Assembly: GCF_037031225.1 (NCBI RefSeq)
Contig: NZ_JAYEZN010000001.1
Span: 248,001 to 312,000, forward strand
Reading direction: 5' to 3'
Length of the DNA stretch: 64,000 nucleotides
Source: Halorientalis sp. LT38
GTDB taxonomy: Archaea > Halobacteriota > Halobacteria > Halobacteriales > Haloarculaceae
Shown: positions 16,937 through 25,800 of the stretch, one piece after another
How the letters are laid out: each line of letters opens with the position of its first letter
Numbering within the stretch: the stretch's first letter is position 1
Notes under the pieces: generated by a model
What the model was told of the DNA's origin: nothing
What the model saw: only the letters and a program-made list of their open reading frames with translations
Database searches by the model: none
Position numbers and translations under genes: made by a program

Positions 16937-16949
16937 GTGTAAAGTACAC
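16937..16949. promoter_or_regulatory. Inverted repeat over the TATA region of the Lrp/TrkA-C gene
   Basis: GTGTA-AAG-TACAC: perfect five-base arms around three bases, centred about 25 bases ahead of ATG 16968, where the TATA box should be. Lrp-family proteins bind short palindromes and often repress themselves, so this is a candidate autoregulatory site. Confidence 0.45.
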
Positions 16950-16967
16950 CCCCGTTCTACGTCGGGC

Positions 16968-17732
16968 ATGGACTACCGGCTCGACGACATCGACCGTCGG
17001 ATACTCTTCGAACTGATGCGTGACGCCCGGAACACGTCGGCCCCGACCATCGCGGAGCAGGTGAACGTCTCGCCGGGGACGATCCGGAACCGGATCTCCC
17101 AGCTCGAAGCCAACGGGATCATCCGCGGGTACACGGTCGGCGTCGACTTCGAGCGGGCCGACGGCCACCTGACGAATCTCTACGTCTGTAACGCGCCGGT
17201 CTCGGAGCGGAAGTCGCTCGCGCGGGACGCCTGTGCCGTCCCCGGCGTCGTCAACGTCAGGGAGCTGATGACCGGTCGACGGAACCTTCACGTCCTCGCC
17301 GTCGGGGAAGACACCGAGGCGCTGCGCCGGATCACGCGCGCCCTCTCGGAACTCGGGATCGAGATCGAAGACGAGACGCTCGTCGAGGCCGAGACGGACA
17401 GCCCCTACGGGTCGTTCGGTCCCGACGAGGCGGTGCCGACGACCGAGGCGACGGACTTCATCAGTCTGGCCGGCGACGCAAACGTCGTCGACGTGACCGT
17501 GCAAGAGGGGGCACCCATCGTCGACCGAACGCTCGAAGCGGCGGTCCGGGAGGGCGTCCTCGACGACGATTCCCTCGTCATCGCGATCGAACGCGGCGAC
17601 CGCGTGTTGACGCCCCACGGGACGACCGAAATCCGGCCCGACGACATCGTGACGGTCCTCTCCCGCAGCGGCGACACAGACGGTGTCCTCGAGGCGTTCG
17701 TCGACGGCGAAACCGTCGCGAACGAGGGGTGA
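16968..17732 (+). CDS. Lrp/AsnC-family regulator with TrkA-C domain
   Basis: 254 residues. N-terminal winged HTH (LDDIDRRILFELMRDARN, VSPGTIRNRISQLEANGII), a middle ligand-binding-like region (about 60-150), and a C-terminal TrkA-C domain (about 165-245: NVVDVTVQEGAPIVDRTLEAA and TEIRPDDIVTVLSR), which in other proteins binds small ligands. This architecture is typical of haloarchaeal regulators beside transporters. Divergent from the UspA-APC permease operon, which it probably controls in response to an amino acid or related ligand. Confidence 0.9.
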   Translation: MDYRLDDIDRRILFELMRDARNTSAPTIAEQVNVSPGTIRNRISQLEANGIIRGYTVGVDFERADGHLTNLYVCNAPVSERKSLARDACAVPGVVNVRELMTGRRNLHVLAVGEDTEALRRITRALSELGIEIEDETLVEAETDSPYGSFGPDEAVPTTEATDFISLAGDANVVDVTVQEGAPIVDRTLEAAVREGVLDDDSLVIAIERGDRVLTPHGTTEIRPDDIVTVLSRSGDTDGVLEAFVDGETVANEG

Positions 17733-17739
17733 GGAATCG

Positions 17740-19398
17740 TCACAGCCGCTCGTCGACGTGCTCGGCGCACTTCAGCGACAGCGCCGCGATCGTGAGGGTG
17801 GGGTTCAGCGCGCCCGGCGTGACGAAGACGCTACTAGAGGCGATCGAGAGGTTCGATACGTCGTGGGTCCGTAATCGGGGGTTCACCACGCTCTCGGCCG
17901 GATCGGCCCCCATCCGGGTCGTGCCCATGTGGTGGAAGGCCGGGCCGGTGTTCTCCGGGCCGACCGTCCAGCCCACGTCGACGCCGAGTTCGTCGAGGAT
18001 CGCGTGCTGGATCTCGTTGGCACGCCGGATCGTCCGCCGGGTGCGGTCGTCGAGCGACCAGTGGATATCGGGCACGGGATTCCCGTGGTCGTCCGTCCGG
18101 GATGTGTCGAGCGTGACTCGGTTTTCCTTCCTGGGCAACTGCCCGACCAGCCCGCCCATCGCGATGTTGTGGCCGTAGGCGTCCTGGAGCGAGTCGAGCA
18201 GGTCGTCGCCGAACTCCGCGGCGCCCATCGCGAGTTCGACGGGCGAGGGGCCGGCGTAGTTGAGGAACTCCAGTTTGATCGGCCCGAGGTCGGCGTCGCT
18301 GCCGGGAATCGAGCCGCCGGTTCCCTCGGTGGCCTGCCCGGGGTCGTCGTAGAACTGGTGGCACTCGCTCGTGAGGAAGCCGACGTGGTTCTGGCGAGTC
18401 TCGGCGTCGAGCAGCCCGCCGGCACCGCAAAAGAGGTGTTCGGTGAAGTACCGACCCACGAGTCCCGAACTGTTTGCGAGTCCGTCGGGGTGATCTGCGG
18501 ATTCAGAGAGCAGGAGGAGCCGCGGCGTCTCCACGCCGCCGCAGGCTACGACGAACTCGCGGGCGGCCTGGCGGTACTCCGATCCCCCTGGCGTTGCGTA
18601 GCGGGCGGTGGCGACCCGTCCCGACCGATCGGTCTCCAGGGCCTGAACCGGGGCGCGGTCGATGACGCGAGCGCCCTCGGCCTCGGCTTTCCGGACGTGG
18701 ACGTCGGCGCTGTACTTCGCGCCGGAGGGACAGACCGGTTTGCAGGTACCGTAGCCGACGCAACTCCCCCGGCCGTCGTAGGTCTCGGAGTTGCGTGCGT
18801 TCGGGACCGAGTGCATCGAGACGCCCAGGCGCTCGCAGGCCTCGGCGAACAGCGAGTCGCTGTAGGAGGGCTCGAACGCGGGCATCGGGTAGGGTTCGTT
18901 CCGTGGCGGCGCGAAGGGGTTGTCCGACGCGCCCGCGACCCCCAGTTCCGCCTCGGCATCGGCGTAGTAGGGCCTGAGGTCGTCGTACCCGATGGGCCAG
19001 TCGGCGGCGACGCCGTCCCGCGTCCGGCGCTCGAAGTCGGCCTCGTGGTTTCGCATCACCATCCCCTGCCAGTGCAGCGTCGATCCACCGATGCCCTTCA
19101 CGCGCGAGCTGTTGAGCGGATAGAACCGCTCGCCGCCCGAACTGTAGGCGTCCCGCTCGCCGCCCATGTCCCAGACCTCCGGGTCGGGGTGGGCCGGCCT
19201 GATCGCCCGCTCCATCCGTTCGATCCGCGAGTCGGGGTCGAAGCGCGGGCCGGCGTCGAGGATCACGACGTCGTGGCCCTCGCTGGCGAGGCGGTATGCG
19301 GCGAGCGCGCCCGCCGGGCCGGCGCCGATCACGCAGACGTCGGCCCGCGGTTCGGGCGTCCGCTCGGCGTTCGAGGGGTCCGATTCCGCACCGCTCAT
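17740..19398 (-). CDS. GMC-family oxidoreductase (gluconate/alcohol dehydrogenase type)
   Basis: 552 residues. FAD-binding Rossmann motif CVIGAGPAGALAAYRLASEG at residue 21 on, followed by a GMC signature region (GGSTLHWQGM), and the C-terminal catalytic region HHMGTTRMGADP and NPTLTIAALSLKCAEHV. The family oxidises sugars or alcohols with FAD. It follows the Tat-exported small subunit gene with a four-base overlap, the order seen for membrane-linked gluconate-2-dehydrogenase-type complexes. The flavoprotein itself has no signal peptide and could be carried out with its partner. A cytochrome subunit is not adjacent. Substrate unknown. Confidence 0.92.
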   Translation of the reverse strand: MSGAESDPSNAERTPEPRADVCVIGAGPAGALAAYRLASEGHDVVILDAGPRFDPDSRIERMERAIRPAHPDPEVWDMGGERDAYSSGGERFYPLNSSRVKGIGGSTLHWQGMVMRNHEADFERRTRDGVAADWPIGYDDLRPYYADAEAELGVAGASDNPFAPPRNEPYPMPAFEPSYSDSLFAEACERLGVSMHSVPNARNSETYDGRGSCVGYGTCKPVCPSGAKYSADVHVRKAEAEGARVIDRAPVQALETDRSGRVATARYATPGGSEYRQAAREFVVACGGVETPRLLLLSESADHPDGLANSSGLVGRYFTEHLFCGAGGLLDAETRQNHVGFLTSECHQFYDDPGQATEGTGGSIPGSDADLGPIKLEFLNYAGPSPVELAMGAAEFGDDLLDSLQDAYGHNIAMGGLVGQLPRKENRVTLDTSRTDDHGNPVPDIHWSLDDRTRRTIRRANEIQHAILDELGVDVGWTVGPENTGPAFHHMGTTRMGADPAESVVNPRLRTHDVSNLSIASSSVFVTPGALNPTLTIAALSLKCAEHVDERL

Positions 19399-19928
19399 TT
19401 CGGCCCTCGCTGGTAACTGTCGGCGCCGCCGGGGTGGCCCTGCGGGTTCTCGATGCCGACCAGTTCGCCCCCGGTGGGGGAGGCGTACAGTGCGAACAGC
19501 AGGTCGTTGACGACGTAGTAGCGGACGCGCTCCGCGGGGCCGCCGTCCGGGTCTGGGTCGTTCTCGTCGACGTTCGCCCGGTGGAGGACGGTGAGTCGCC
19601 GGTCCGCATCCAGGTCGACGTACCGCGGCACGTCGTAGAACGCGTCTGCGAACCTGTCGAGTTCGGCGACAGCGCCCTCGACTCCCGCCCGGTGCTCAGG
19701 CCGGGCCTCCAGCCGTCCGGACAGGTAGGTCTCGACGAACTCGGGGACGTTCGAGACCGCGGCGGGGTAGATCACCTCCGCCACCGCCGTCGCCGTCTCG
19801 ACTGTCTCCGCCGCCGGCGGCTCTCCCGTCGCCCCGTCGGCGTCGCGGCGGAGGACGGCCGCGCCGCTGGCGCCGACGACTCCGGCACCCGCGAGCGCAG
19901 CCAGGGCGTCCCGCCGCGTCAGCTCCAT
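19395..19928 (-). CDS. Gluconate 2-dehydrogenase subunit-3-like protein, Tat signal
   Basis: 177 residues. The N terminus [20 protein letters not shown] is a twin-arginine export signal. The rest (AVAEVIYPAAVSNVPEFVETYL, YYVVNDLLFALYASPTGGELVG) matches the small subunit of gluconate-2-dehydrogenase-type flavoenzymes. It overlaps the GMC gene by four bases and probably forms a complex with it. The promoter carries a DtxR-type iron box, so the pair may respond to iron. Confidence 0.88.
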   Translation of the reverse strand: MELTRRDALAALAGAGVVGASGAAVLRRDADGATGEPPAAETVETATAVAEVIYPAAVSNVPEFVETYLSGRLEARPEHRAGVEGAVAELDRFADAFYDVPRYVDLDADRRLTVLHRANVDENDPDPDGGPAERVRYYVVNDLLFALYASPTGGELVGIENPQGHPGGADSYQRGPK

Positions 19929-19939
19929 CTCGACGGAGA

Positions 19940-19953
19940 TTAGGTTAGCCTAA
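19940..19953. promoter_or_regulatory. DtxR-type iron box TTAGGTTAGCCTAA
   Basis: An inverted repeat (TTAGG-N4-CCTAA) lying 12-25 bases ahead of the ATG at 19928 and overlapping the minus-strand TATA-like TAAGTTTA. It matches 14 bases of the DtxR/IdeR consensus. A DtxR-family metal-responsive repressor bound here would block pre-initiation complex assembly. Confidence 0.7.
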
Positions 19954-20038
19954 ACTTATGGGTTCTGATGTCGGACGCCGGACACCGGCGGCTCCGGATC
20001 GAGGATGGACGCAGCGGGAAAACGAGCGTGTGTCGTCG

Positions 20039-20812
20039 TCAGGGGACGCGGACGGTGTTCCGGAGGGTTCCGACGCCCTCGACCTCGACTTCGACGGTGT
20101 CGCCGTCGGAGAGCGGCCCGACGCCGGCGGGCGTCCCGGTCGAGATGACGTCGCCGGGTTCGAGGGTCATGTAGGTCGTGATCTCCTCGATCAGTTCCGG
20201 GATGGAGAAGATGAACTCGTCGCGCGAGGAGTGCTGTCTGACCTCGCCGTTGACCCGGCACTCGACGGTGGCGTCCTCGGGGACGTGTTCGGGAGTGGCG
20301 ACCAGCGGGCCGATCGGCGCGGCGTCGTCGAAGGCCTTCCCGCGGACCCAGTTCTGTTCGACCTCCTGATCGTCCCGGTTCGAGAGGTCGTTGAGGCAGG
20401 TGTAGCCGGAGACGTAGTCCAGGGCCTCGTTCGCCGAGACGCCCTTGCAGCGCTCGCCGATGACGACGGCGAGTTCGGCCTCGAAGTCGACGCGCTCCTT
20501 GTTCGCCGGGACCGTCACCTCCTTGTTGTGGCTGGTGACCGTGTTTGGCGGCTTCAGAAAGAGTAGCGGTCGATCCGGGATCTCCGAGTCCCGTTCGGCG
20601 GCGTGATCGGCGTAGTTGAGACCGACGCAGACGATCTTCGTGGGTTCGCAGGGCGGCAGGATCTCGACGTCGTCCGGAGCGAACGTCTCGTCGCCGAAGG
20701 AGATGCGCCCGTACGGACCGGCCGCGGCCGTCACCAGTTCTTCCCCGTTCTCGACGGTCCAGCGGCCGCCACGTACGTTACCCGCGGAGTCCCGGAAGCG
20801 CACGCGTTTCAT
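20039..20812 (-). CDS. Fumarylacetoacetate hydrolase family protein
   Basis: 257 residues. FAH-fold core: [26 protein letters not shown], metal-binding [27 protein letters not shown] and [15 protein letters not shown]. Members hydrolyse or decarboxylate beta-diketo acids (fumarylpyruvate, oxaloacetate, 2-hydroxyhepta-dienedioate and others) with Mg2+/Mn2+. Start ATG 20812. No aromatic-degradation genes are adjacent, so a housekeeping oxaloacetate/fumarylpyruvate role is as likely as catabolism. Monocistronic as far as seen. Confidence 0.92.
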   Translation of the reverse strand: MKRVRFRDSAGNVRGGRWTVENGEELVTAAAGPYGRISFGDETFAPDDVEILPPCEPTKIVCVGLNYADHAAERDSEIPDRPLLFLKPPNTVTSHNKEVTVPANKERVDFEAELAVVIGERCKGVSANEALDYVSGYTCLNDLSNRDDQEVEQNWVRGKAFDDAAPIGPLVATPEHVPEDATVECRVNGEVRQHSSRDEFIFSIPELIEEITTYMTLEPGDVISTGTPAGVGPLSDGDTVEVEVEGVGTLRNTVRVP

Positions 20813-20968
20813 GTCCCGCGAATCGTAACGCCGCCTGATAAGCGTTTACAAGCGGCCATCGCTTGCGCGTTCGCGCCGTCTCCCTGTCCGGCGGACGACC
20901 GAACGAGTCGGTCGCATCTGCGGGCTTCTGTAGCATTAAGTGTGCTACGCCCGAACCGACGAGGTGCA

Positions 20969-21697
20969 ATGGAACTCACCTGGCTCGGACACGCGACCTG
21001 GCACGTATCGGTCGGAGACACGGACCTCCTGATCGACCCGTTCTTCGACAACCCGAAGACCGACGCCGACCCGGACGACTACGATCCCGACGTCGTCCTG
21101 GTGACCCACGGCCACGACGACCACGTCGCCGACGTCGGTGCGTTCCCCGACGCGACCGTCGCCGGCACGCCCGAGGTCGTCGGCCACCTCGCCGAGGAAC
21201 ACGGTCTCGGTGAGGACGCCGTCACCGGGTTCAACCTCGGCGGCACGGTCGAGTTCGGCGACGCCTACGTGACGATGCACCGCGCCGACCACACGAACGG
21301 GCTCGAAGGCGGGTTCAACGCCCCCAGCGGCGGCTCCTGTGCTGGCTACGTGATCAGCGACACGAAACCCACGCAGATCGAAGACGCCGACTCGTCGACC
21401 TTCTACCACGCCGGCGACACCGGCCTCATGACCGAGATGCGCGACGTGATCGGCCCGTACCTCGAACCCGACGCGGCCGCCCTGCCCGTGGGCGATCACT
21501 TCACGATGGGCCCGATGCAGGCAGCGATCGCCGTCGACTGGCTCGACGTCGACCACGCCTTCCCGATGCACTACGACACGTTCCCGCCGATCGAGATCGA
21601 CACCCAGGAGTTCGTCAACGAGGTCGCGGGCACCGGCAGCGACGCCGAGGTCCACGTCCTCGACGGCGACGAGTCGGTCACCCTGGAAGACCTCTGA
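20969..21697 (+). CDS. Metallo-beta-lactamase-fold hydrolase (UPF0173 type)
   Basis: 242 residues from ATG 20969. [13 protein letters not shown] is the family's usual start. Zinc ligands are visible in [11 protein letters not shown] (HxHxDH), in FYHAGDTG (Asp) and in MHYDTFPPI (His). The family (UPF0173) has no settled physiological substrate. An ATTAAG element about 32 bases upstream supports this start and a leaderless mRNA. Divergent from the FAH-family gene. Confidence 0.92.
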   Translation: MELTWLGHATWHVSVGDTDLLIDPFFDNPKTDADPDDYDPDVVLVTHGHDDHVADVGAFPDATVAGTPEVVGHLAEEHGLGEDAVTGFNLGGTVEFGDAYVTMHRADHTNGLEGGFNAPSGGSCAGYVISDTKPTQIEDADSSTFYHAGDTGLMTEMRDVIGPYLEPDAAALPVGDHFTMGPMQAAIAVDWLDVDHAFPMHYDTFPPIEIDTQEFVNEVAGTGSDAEVHVLDGDESVTLEDL

Positions 21698-22037
21698 GTT
21701 TCGCCGTCGCGTTTTCTCGCGGGTCCCGTGGTCGCCCGGTGGTGTGTCACCGACGGGCACTGGTATAAACGCCCGTCCATAGCCGGCGATACTATCAGTG
21801 GGGATGGGCGGGTTGACTGACGTGCTACTTCGGTCGGGGGGTGGGACCAGCGACCGGGGGGCACCGTGTGACGACCCGCGGCCGTCGGACGACGCACCAT
21901 GGGTGGGGACCCAGTTGCCACGTGGGGGTGGCACCGCTTCGCCTCGTCCGCCGCGGATCACGTTTCTCGACGCCGACCGACCTTCCAGCGGCCGCGCCGT
22001 GACAACGCTCAAGCCCCCCGCGGACCACCACCCGGAC
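21698..22037 (+). other. 340-base gap: strong TATA box and possible structured RNA or 5' leader
   Basis: GGTATAAACG (21763-21772) is a good TATA box with a predicted start near 21795, about 240 bases ahead of the next gene. Downstream are hairpin-forming sequences, for example TGCCAC-GTGGGG-GTGGCA (about 21915-21932). An in-frame GTG at 21798 could extend the next protein, but the extension is Pro/Gly/Arg-rich and unlike haloarchaeal coding sequence. No SRP or RNase P consensus was recognised. It may be a long 5' leader or an unknown RNA. Confidence 0.35.
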
Positions 22038-22499
22038 ATGGAACACTGGACCGACAGGATCGTCGGTGACCGGATGGCCGTCGACGAGGCGTTCGTCGAC
22101 CGCGTCGCCGACTCTCAGTTCTCGCGCCAGCAGTGGGGTCTCGTCATGACCGCCGTCAGGTTCGACATCGAATCCCCGGCAGACGAAGAGGAAGCGCGCC
22201 TGGTCTCGGACACGAGCGACCTCCCCTCGATCATCTCCGAACTCGACTCGATCGAAGCGCAGATGGCGGGGCCGGGCGCCCCGGGCGGTCGGGGCGACGG
22301 CGGCGGGAGCGGCGTGGTCGACGGGATCAAACGCGCGCTGGGCATGGGCTCAGAGGAGGACGACGAGGACACCGACGAGGAGCGCCTCGCGGCCGCCGAG
22401 GAACTGACCCAGGCGTACGCCGACGAACTCCAGACGCATCTGGAGGAGTCTGGCAAGTGGGACGCCGTCCGGGCCGCGGCGGCCGAGGCCGATCAGTAG
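22038..22499 (+). CDS. Conserved haloarchaeal protein, DUF5799-like
   Basis: 153 residues from ATG 22038. Starts EHWTDRIVGDRMAVDEAFVDRV, then SRQQWGLVMTAVRFDIE, a pattern I associate (unverified) with the haloarchaeal DUF5799 family. The middle is a Gly/Pro linker and the C terminus an acidic helix (EERLAAAEELTQAYADELQTHLEE). No enzymatic motif. Its stop overlaps by seven bases the 3' end of the small minus-strand gene at 22493-22645. Function unknown. Confidence 0.75.
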   Translation: MEHWTDRIVGDRMAVDEAFVDRVADSQFSRQQWGLVMTAVRFDIESPADEEEARLVSDTSDLPSIISELDSIEAQMAGPGAPGGRGDGGGSGVVDGIKRALGMGSEEDDEDTDEERLAAAEELTQAYADELQTHLEESGKWDAVRAAAAEADQ

Positions 22500-22645
22500 T
22501 CCTCGTCGCTCCCGCGGAACAGCGTCAGCTCCTCGGCCTGGTAGATGTTGATGAGTTCGTTGATGAGCTCGTCGTAGCTCTCGTCTTCGACGCGGAGCCC
22601 GTCCAGCCGCTCGATCGTCTCCTCGTCGAGATCCAGGTTCGGCAT
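22493..22645 (-). CDS. 50-residue antitoxin-like / ribbon-helix-helix-type protein
   Basis: ATG 22645 to TGA 22493. The peptide begins MPNLDLDEETIERLDGLRV and continues with YDELINELINIYQ. This beta strand-helix-helix layout with IERLDGL resembles VapB/RHH-type DNA-binding antitoxins of haloarchaea. Acidic, no cysteines. No toxin gene is adjacent, so it may be an orphan regulator. Strong amino acid pattern supports it being real despite its size. Confidence 0.7.
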   Translation of the reverse strand: MPNLDLDEETIERLDGLRVEDESYDELINELINIYQAEELTLFRGSDEDY

Positions 22646-22772
22646 ACACGTAGACCGACTCCGCCCAGTCAGTTAAGTTCCACGTCCAGCCCCGCGTCCG
22701 TACCCCCCGCTACCCGCTCGGGACGGCCGTTGCGTACCCGACGCGTGACTGTTCGATCACACGTCGTCGTCA

Positions 22773-22782
22773 GGTAATTACC
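22773..22782. promoter_or_regulatory. Palindrome GGTAATTACC upstream of the Bat-type regulator
   Basis: Perfect ten-base palindrome in the 240-base gap before the regulator gene, about 105 bases from its chosen ATG 22888. It is the only A+T-rich patch nearby and could act as operator or promoter element. Nothing else was seen in this gap. Confidence 0.3.
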
Positions 22783-22887
22783 GGATGGCACCCGCGTCGG
22801 TGCCTGTCGCTCGATCGATGGCTATCGAATCAGGCAAGGATTTCCCCGCCCCTCCGCGAGGTGACCGCGAGCGCCGAGCGCAATCGC

Positions 22888-25800
22888 ATGAGCGAACGAG
22901 ACACACTGGTCCTGGTCGGATCGTCGGAGTGGCTCCCCTCGCCGGAGGCCGACGAGGAGTCGCCACTCTCGATCCGGCGGGTGACCGACGAACGGGCGGC
23001 CATCGAAGCCGTCAGCGACGACGTCGCCGGAGTGCTGATCGCGGATCCGACCGACGCCGCGAGGCGGGCGACGATCGACCGCCTCGCTGCCGCCGCCGGC
23101 GACGCGCCCGTCCTCGCCCTCGTCGAAGACCGACAGGCGACGGACGACGCCCTGCTCGACGCGGGCGCCACGGGCATCGTCACCCCCGAGAGCGTCCCCC
23201 GGCTGCTGGGACACGAGGGGCCGGAACTACTGGACGAGCAGGCCACACGGGAGGCGGCGGCCGCCGAAGCGGCAGCGGTCGACGGGACGTCGTCCGGGAG
23301 GGCGGACGACGCCCCGACGCGGGAGGCTGCTACCGGGGCGATCGACGGGGACGGCGTCATGCTCGATCGTGACCCGCAGACGAAGGCGGCGACGCTGGAG
23401 CGATACGACACGATCGTCAACACCGTCGAGGACGCGATCTACCTGATGGACGCCGACGGTCGGTTCGTCGCCGTCAACGACGCCAGCGAGGACCTCACGG
23501 GCTATCCCCGGTCGTACCTGGAAGGGCGACACGTCTCGACCGTACTCCCCGAAGCCGACGTCGAGGAAGGGCGGAAGATGATCCGCGAACTGCTGGACGA
23601 CGACGGCGAGGGGGTGAGCAGCCTCGAACAGACGGTCGTGACGGCCGACGGAACCGAGATCCCCTGCGAAAACCGCCTCGCGATACTGACACAGGACGGC
23701 GGGTTCGAGGGTTCGGTCGGCGTCGTCCGCGACGTGCGCGACCAGCGCGAGCGCGAACGACGGCTCCGCGAGCAACGCGCCCTCGTCGAGGGGATCTTCG
23801 AGGCCGTACCGGACGTGCTCTACGCGTTCGACGAGGCGGGCGAGTTCATCCGGTGGAACGACCGCGTCCCGGAACTGACGGGCTACTCCGACGCGGAGAT
23901 CGGACGGATGAACCCGCTGGATTTCCTCGCCCCGGAGGACCGCGATCGGGTCCGCGAGGCCCTCGGTGAGGTGATCGCGAATCGGCGGATCGAACACCTC
24001 GAGGCCACACTGGAGACCAGCGACGGCGGGCGGATCCCCCACGAGTTCAGCGGCGGGCCGATCGTCGGCGAGGACGGCGACGTGTTCGGCGTCGCCGGAA
24101 TGGGACGGAACGTCTCCGAGCGGGTGGCTCGCGAGGCCGAGATCGAACGCCAGCGCGACGAACTGGACGAACTGAACCGGATCAACGACGTCATCCGCGA
24201 GATCGACCAGTCGCTGATCCGGGCCACGAGTCGACGGGAGGCCGAACGCGTCGTCTGCGACCGCCTGGCCGAAGCCGACACCTACCGGTTCGCGACGGTC
24301 AGTCAGTACGACCCGGCGACCGACTCGCTGCGTCCCAGGAGCGGCGCTAGCGACGGGGACGGCCTCGAGACGATCTCGACCGTCGGCGCCAGCGAGCACG
24401 AACCGGCGCGCGAGGCGCTCCGGACCGGCTCGGTGCAGGTCGTGGCGAACCTCAGGGCCGGCGACAGCCTCAGCGCCTGGGAAACGGCGGCCTTCAGGTG
24501 CGGCGTCCGGTCCTTGGCGGTGATTCCAGTCGTCTTCGAGGACACCACCTACTGCCTCCTGACCGTCTTCGCGGACCGACCCGACGCCTTCGACGAGCGC
24601 GAGGAGGCCGTGCTCGGCGAACTCGGAGAGACCCTCGGGTACGCGCTGGCCTCGATCGAGCGCGAGGAGCGCGAGCAGTTGCTCACCACGCTCCAGGGGT
24701 CGACCGAACAGCTGATCGGCGCGGACTCGAAGGTCGAGGTGTGTGAGCGCGTCGTCGGCGCCGTCTCGGACGTCCTCGAGACCGCGAGCGTCGGCGTCTT
24801 CCGGTTCGACGCCGAGGCGGGCGAACTGGTCCGGGCCGGGGCGACCGACGGCTTCACCGACCTGTTCCCCGCCGACCGACTCCCGGATCCGGAAACCGTC
24901 GATCCGGTGGTCTGGACCGCGTTCCTCGACGACGAGACGGTCGTCTTCGACGGGACCGAACCCACGCCGCTCGCGCGCAACGGCATCCGGAGCGGGATGG
25001 TCGTCCCCCTCGGCGACCACGCACTGCTGGTCGCCATCTCGACCGAAGCGACCGGCTTCGACGGGGAACTCCGGCGGGTCCTCGAACTGTTCGCGACCTC
25101 CGCGGAGGCGGCCCTCGACCGGGTCGAGGGCGAGGCCGACCTCCGGGCCCGCGACGCGGAACTGGAGTCCCAGAACCGCCAGCTACGACGGCAGGTCAAG
25201 ATCAACGAGGTGATCCGCGGGGTCGACGAGGCGCTCGTCGACGGCACGACCCGCACCGAGATCGAGCGGGCGGTCTGTGAACAGCTCGTCTCCGAGGGGG
25301 CCTACCGGTTCGCCTGGATCGGACAGTACGACGCCGCGACCGAGGCGGTCGTGTCACGGACGTGGGCCGGCGAGGGCGTGGAGTACCTCGACGCGATCGG
25401 GGCGGACTCGATCGAACCGAGTCACCGGACGCTCGGGAACGGTGAGCCCGTCGTCGTCCCCAGGGTGTCGACGGACCTCCACGACGAGTCCTGGCGCCAG
25501 GCGGCGCTGCTCCGCGGATTCCGATCGGTCGTCTCCGTCCCCCTCGTGTACGAGAACTACACCTACGGCGTCCTCTCGGTGTACGCAGACGAGAGCGAGG
25601 CCTTCGGCGAGACGGAGCGTCCGGTCTTCGCGGAACTGGGCGATACGATCGGGAACGCCATCAACGGCATCGAGACCAAGCAGTCGCTGCTGGGCGACGA
25701 GGTCCTCCGGCTGAAGCTCCGCCTGGACGACGAGACCAGCCCGCTCGTGGCGCTGGCCCGGTCGCTCGACTGCACGATCAGCCTCGAGGGAGTCAACACC

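Noticed and set aside
21798-22037. N-terminal extension of the DUF5799-like protein from GTG 21798
   Set aside because: The extra 80 residues are Pro/Gly/Arg-rich and low in acids, unlike the rest; the conserved start is MEHW at 22038.
23227-25020. Long antisense frame opposite the Bat-type regulator
   Set aside because: Same GC-driven effect; no start signals or family motifs.
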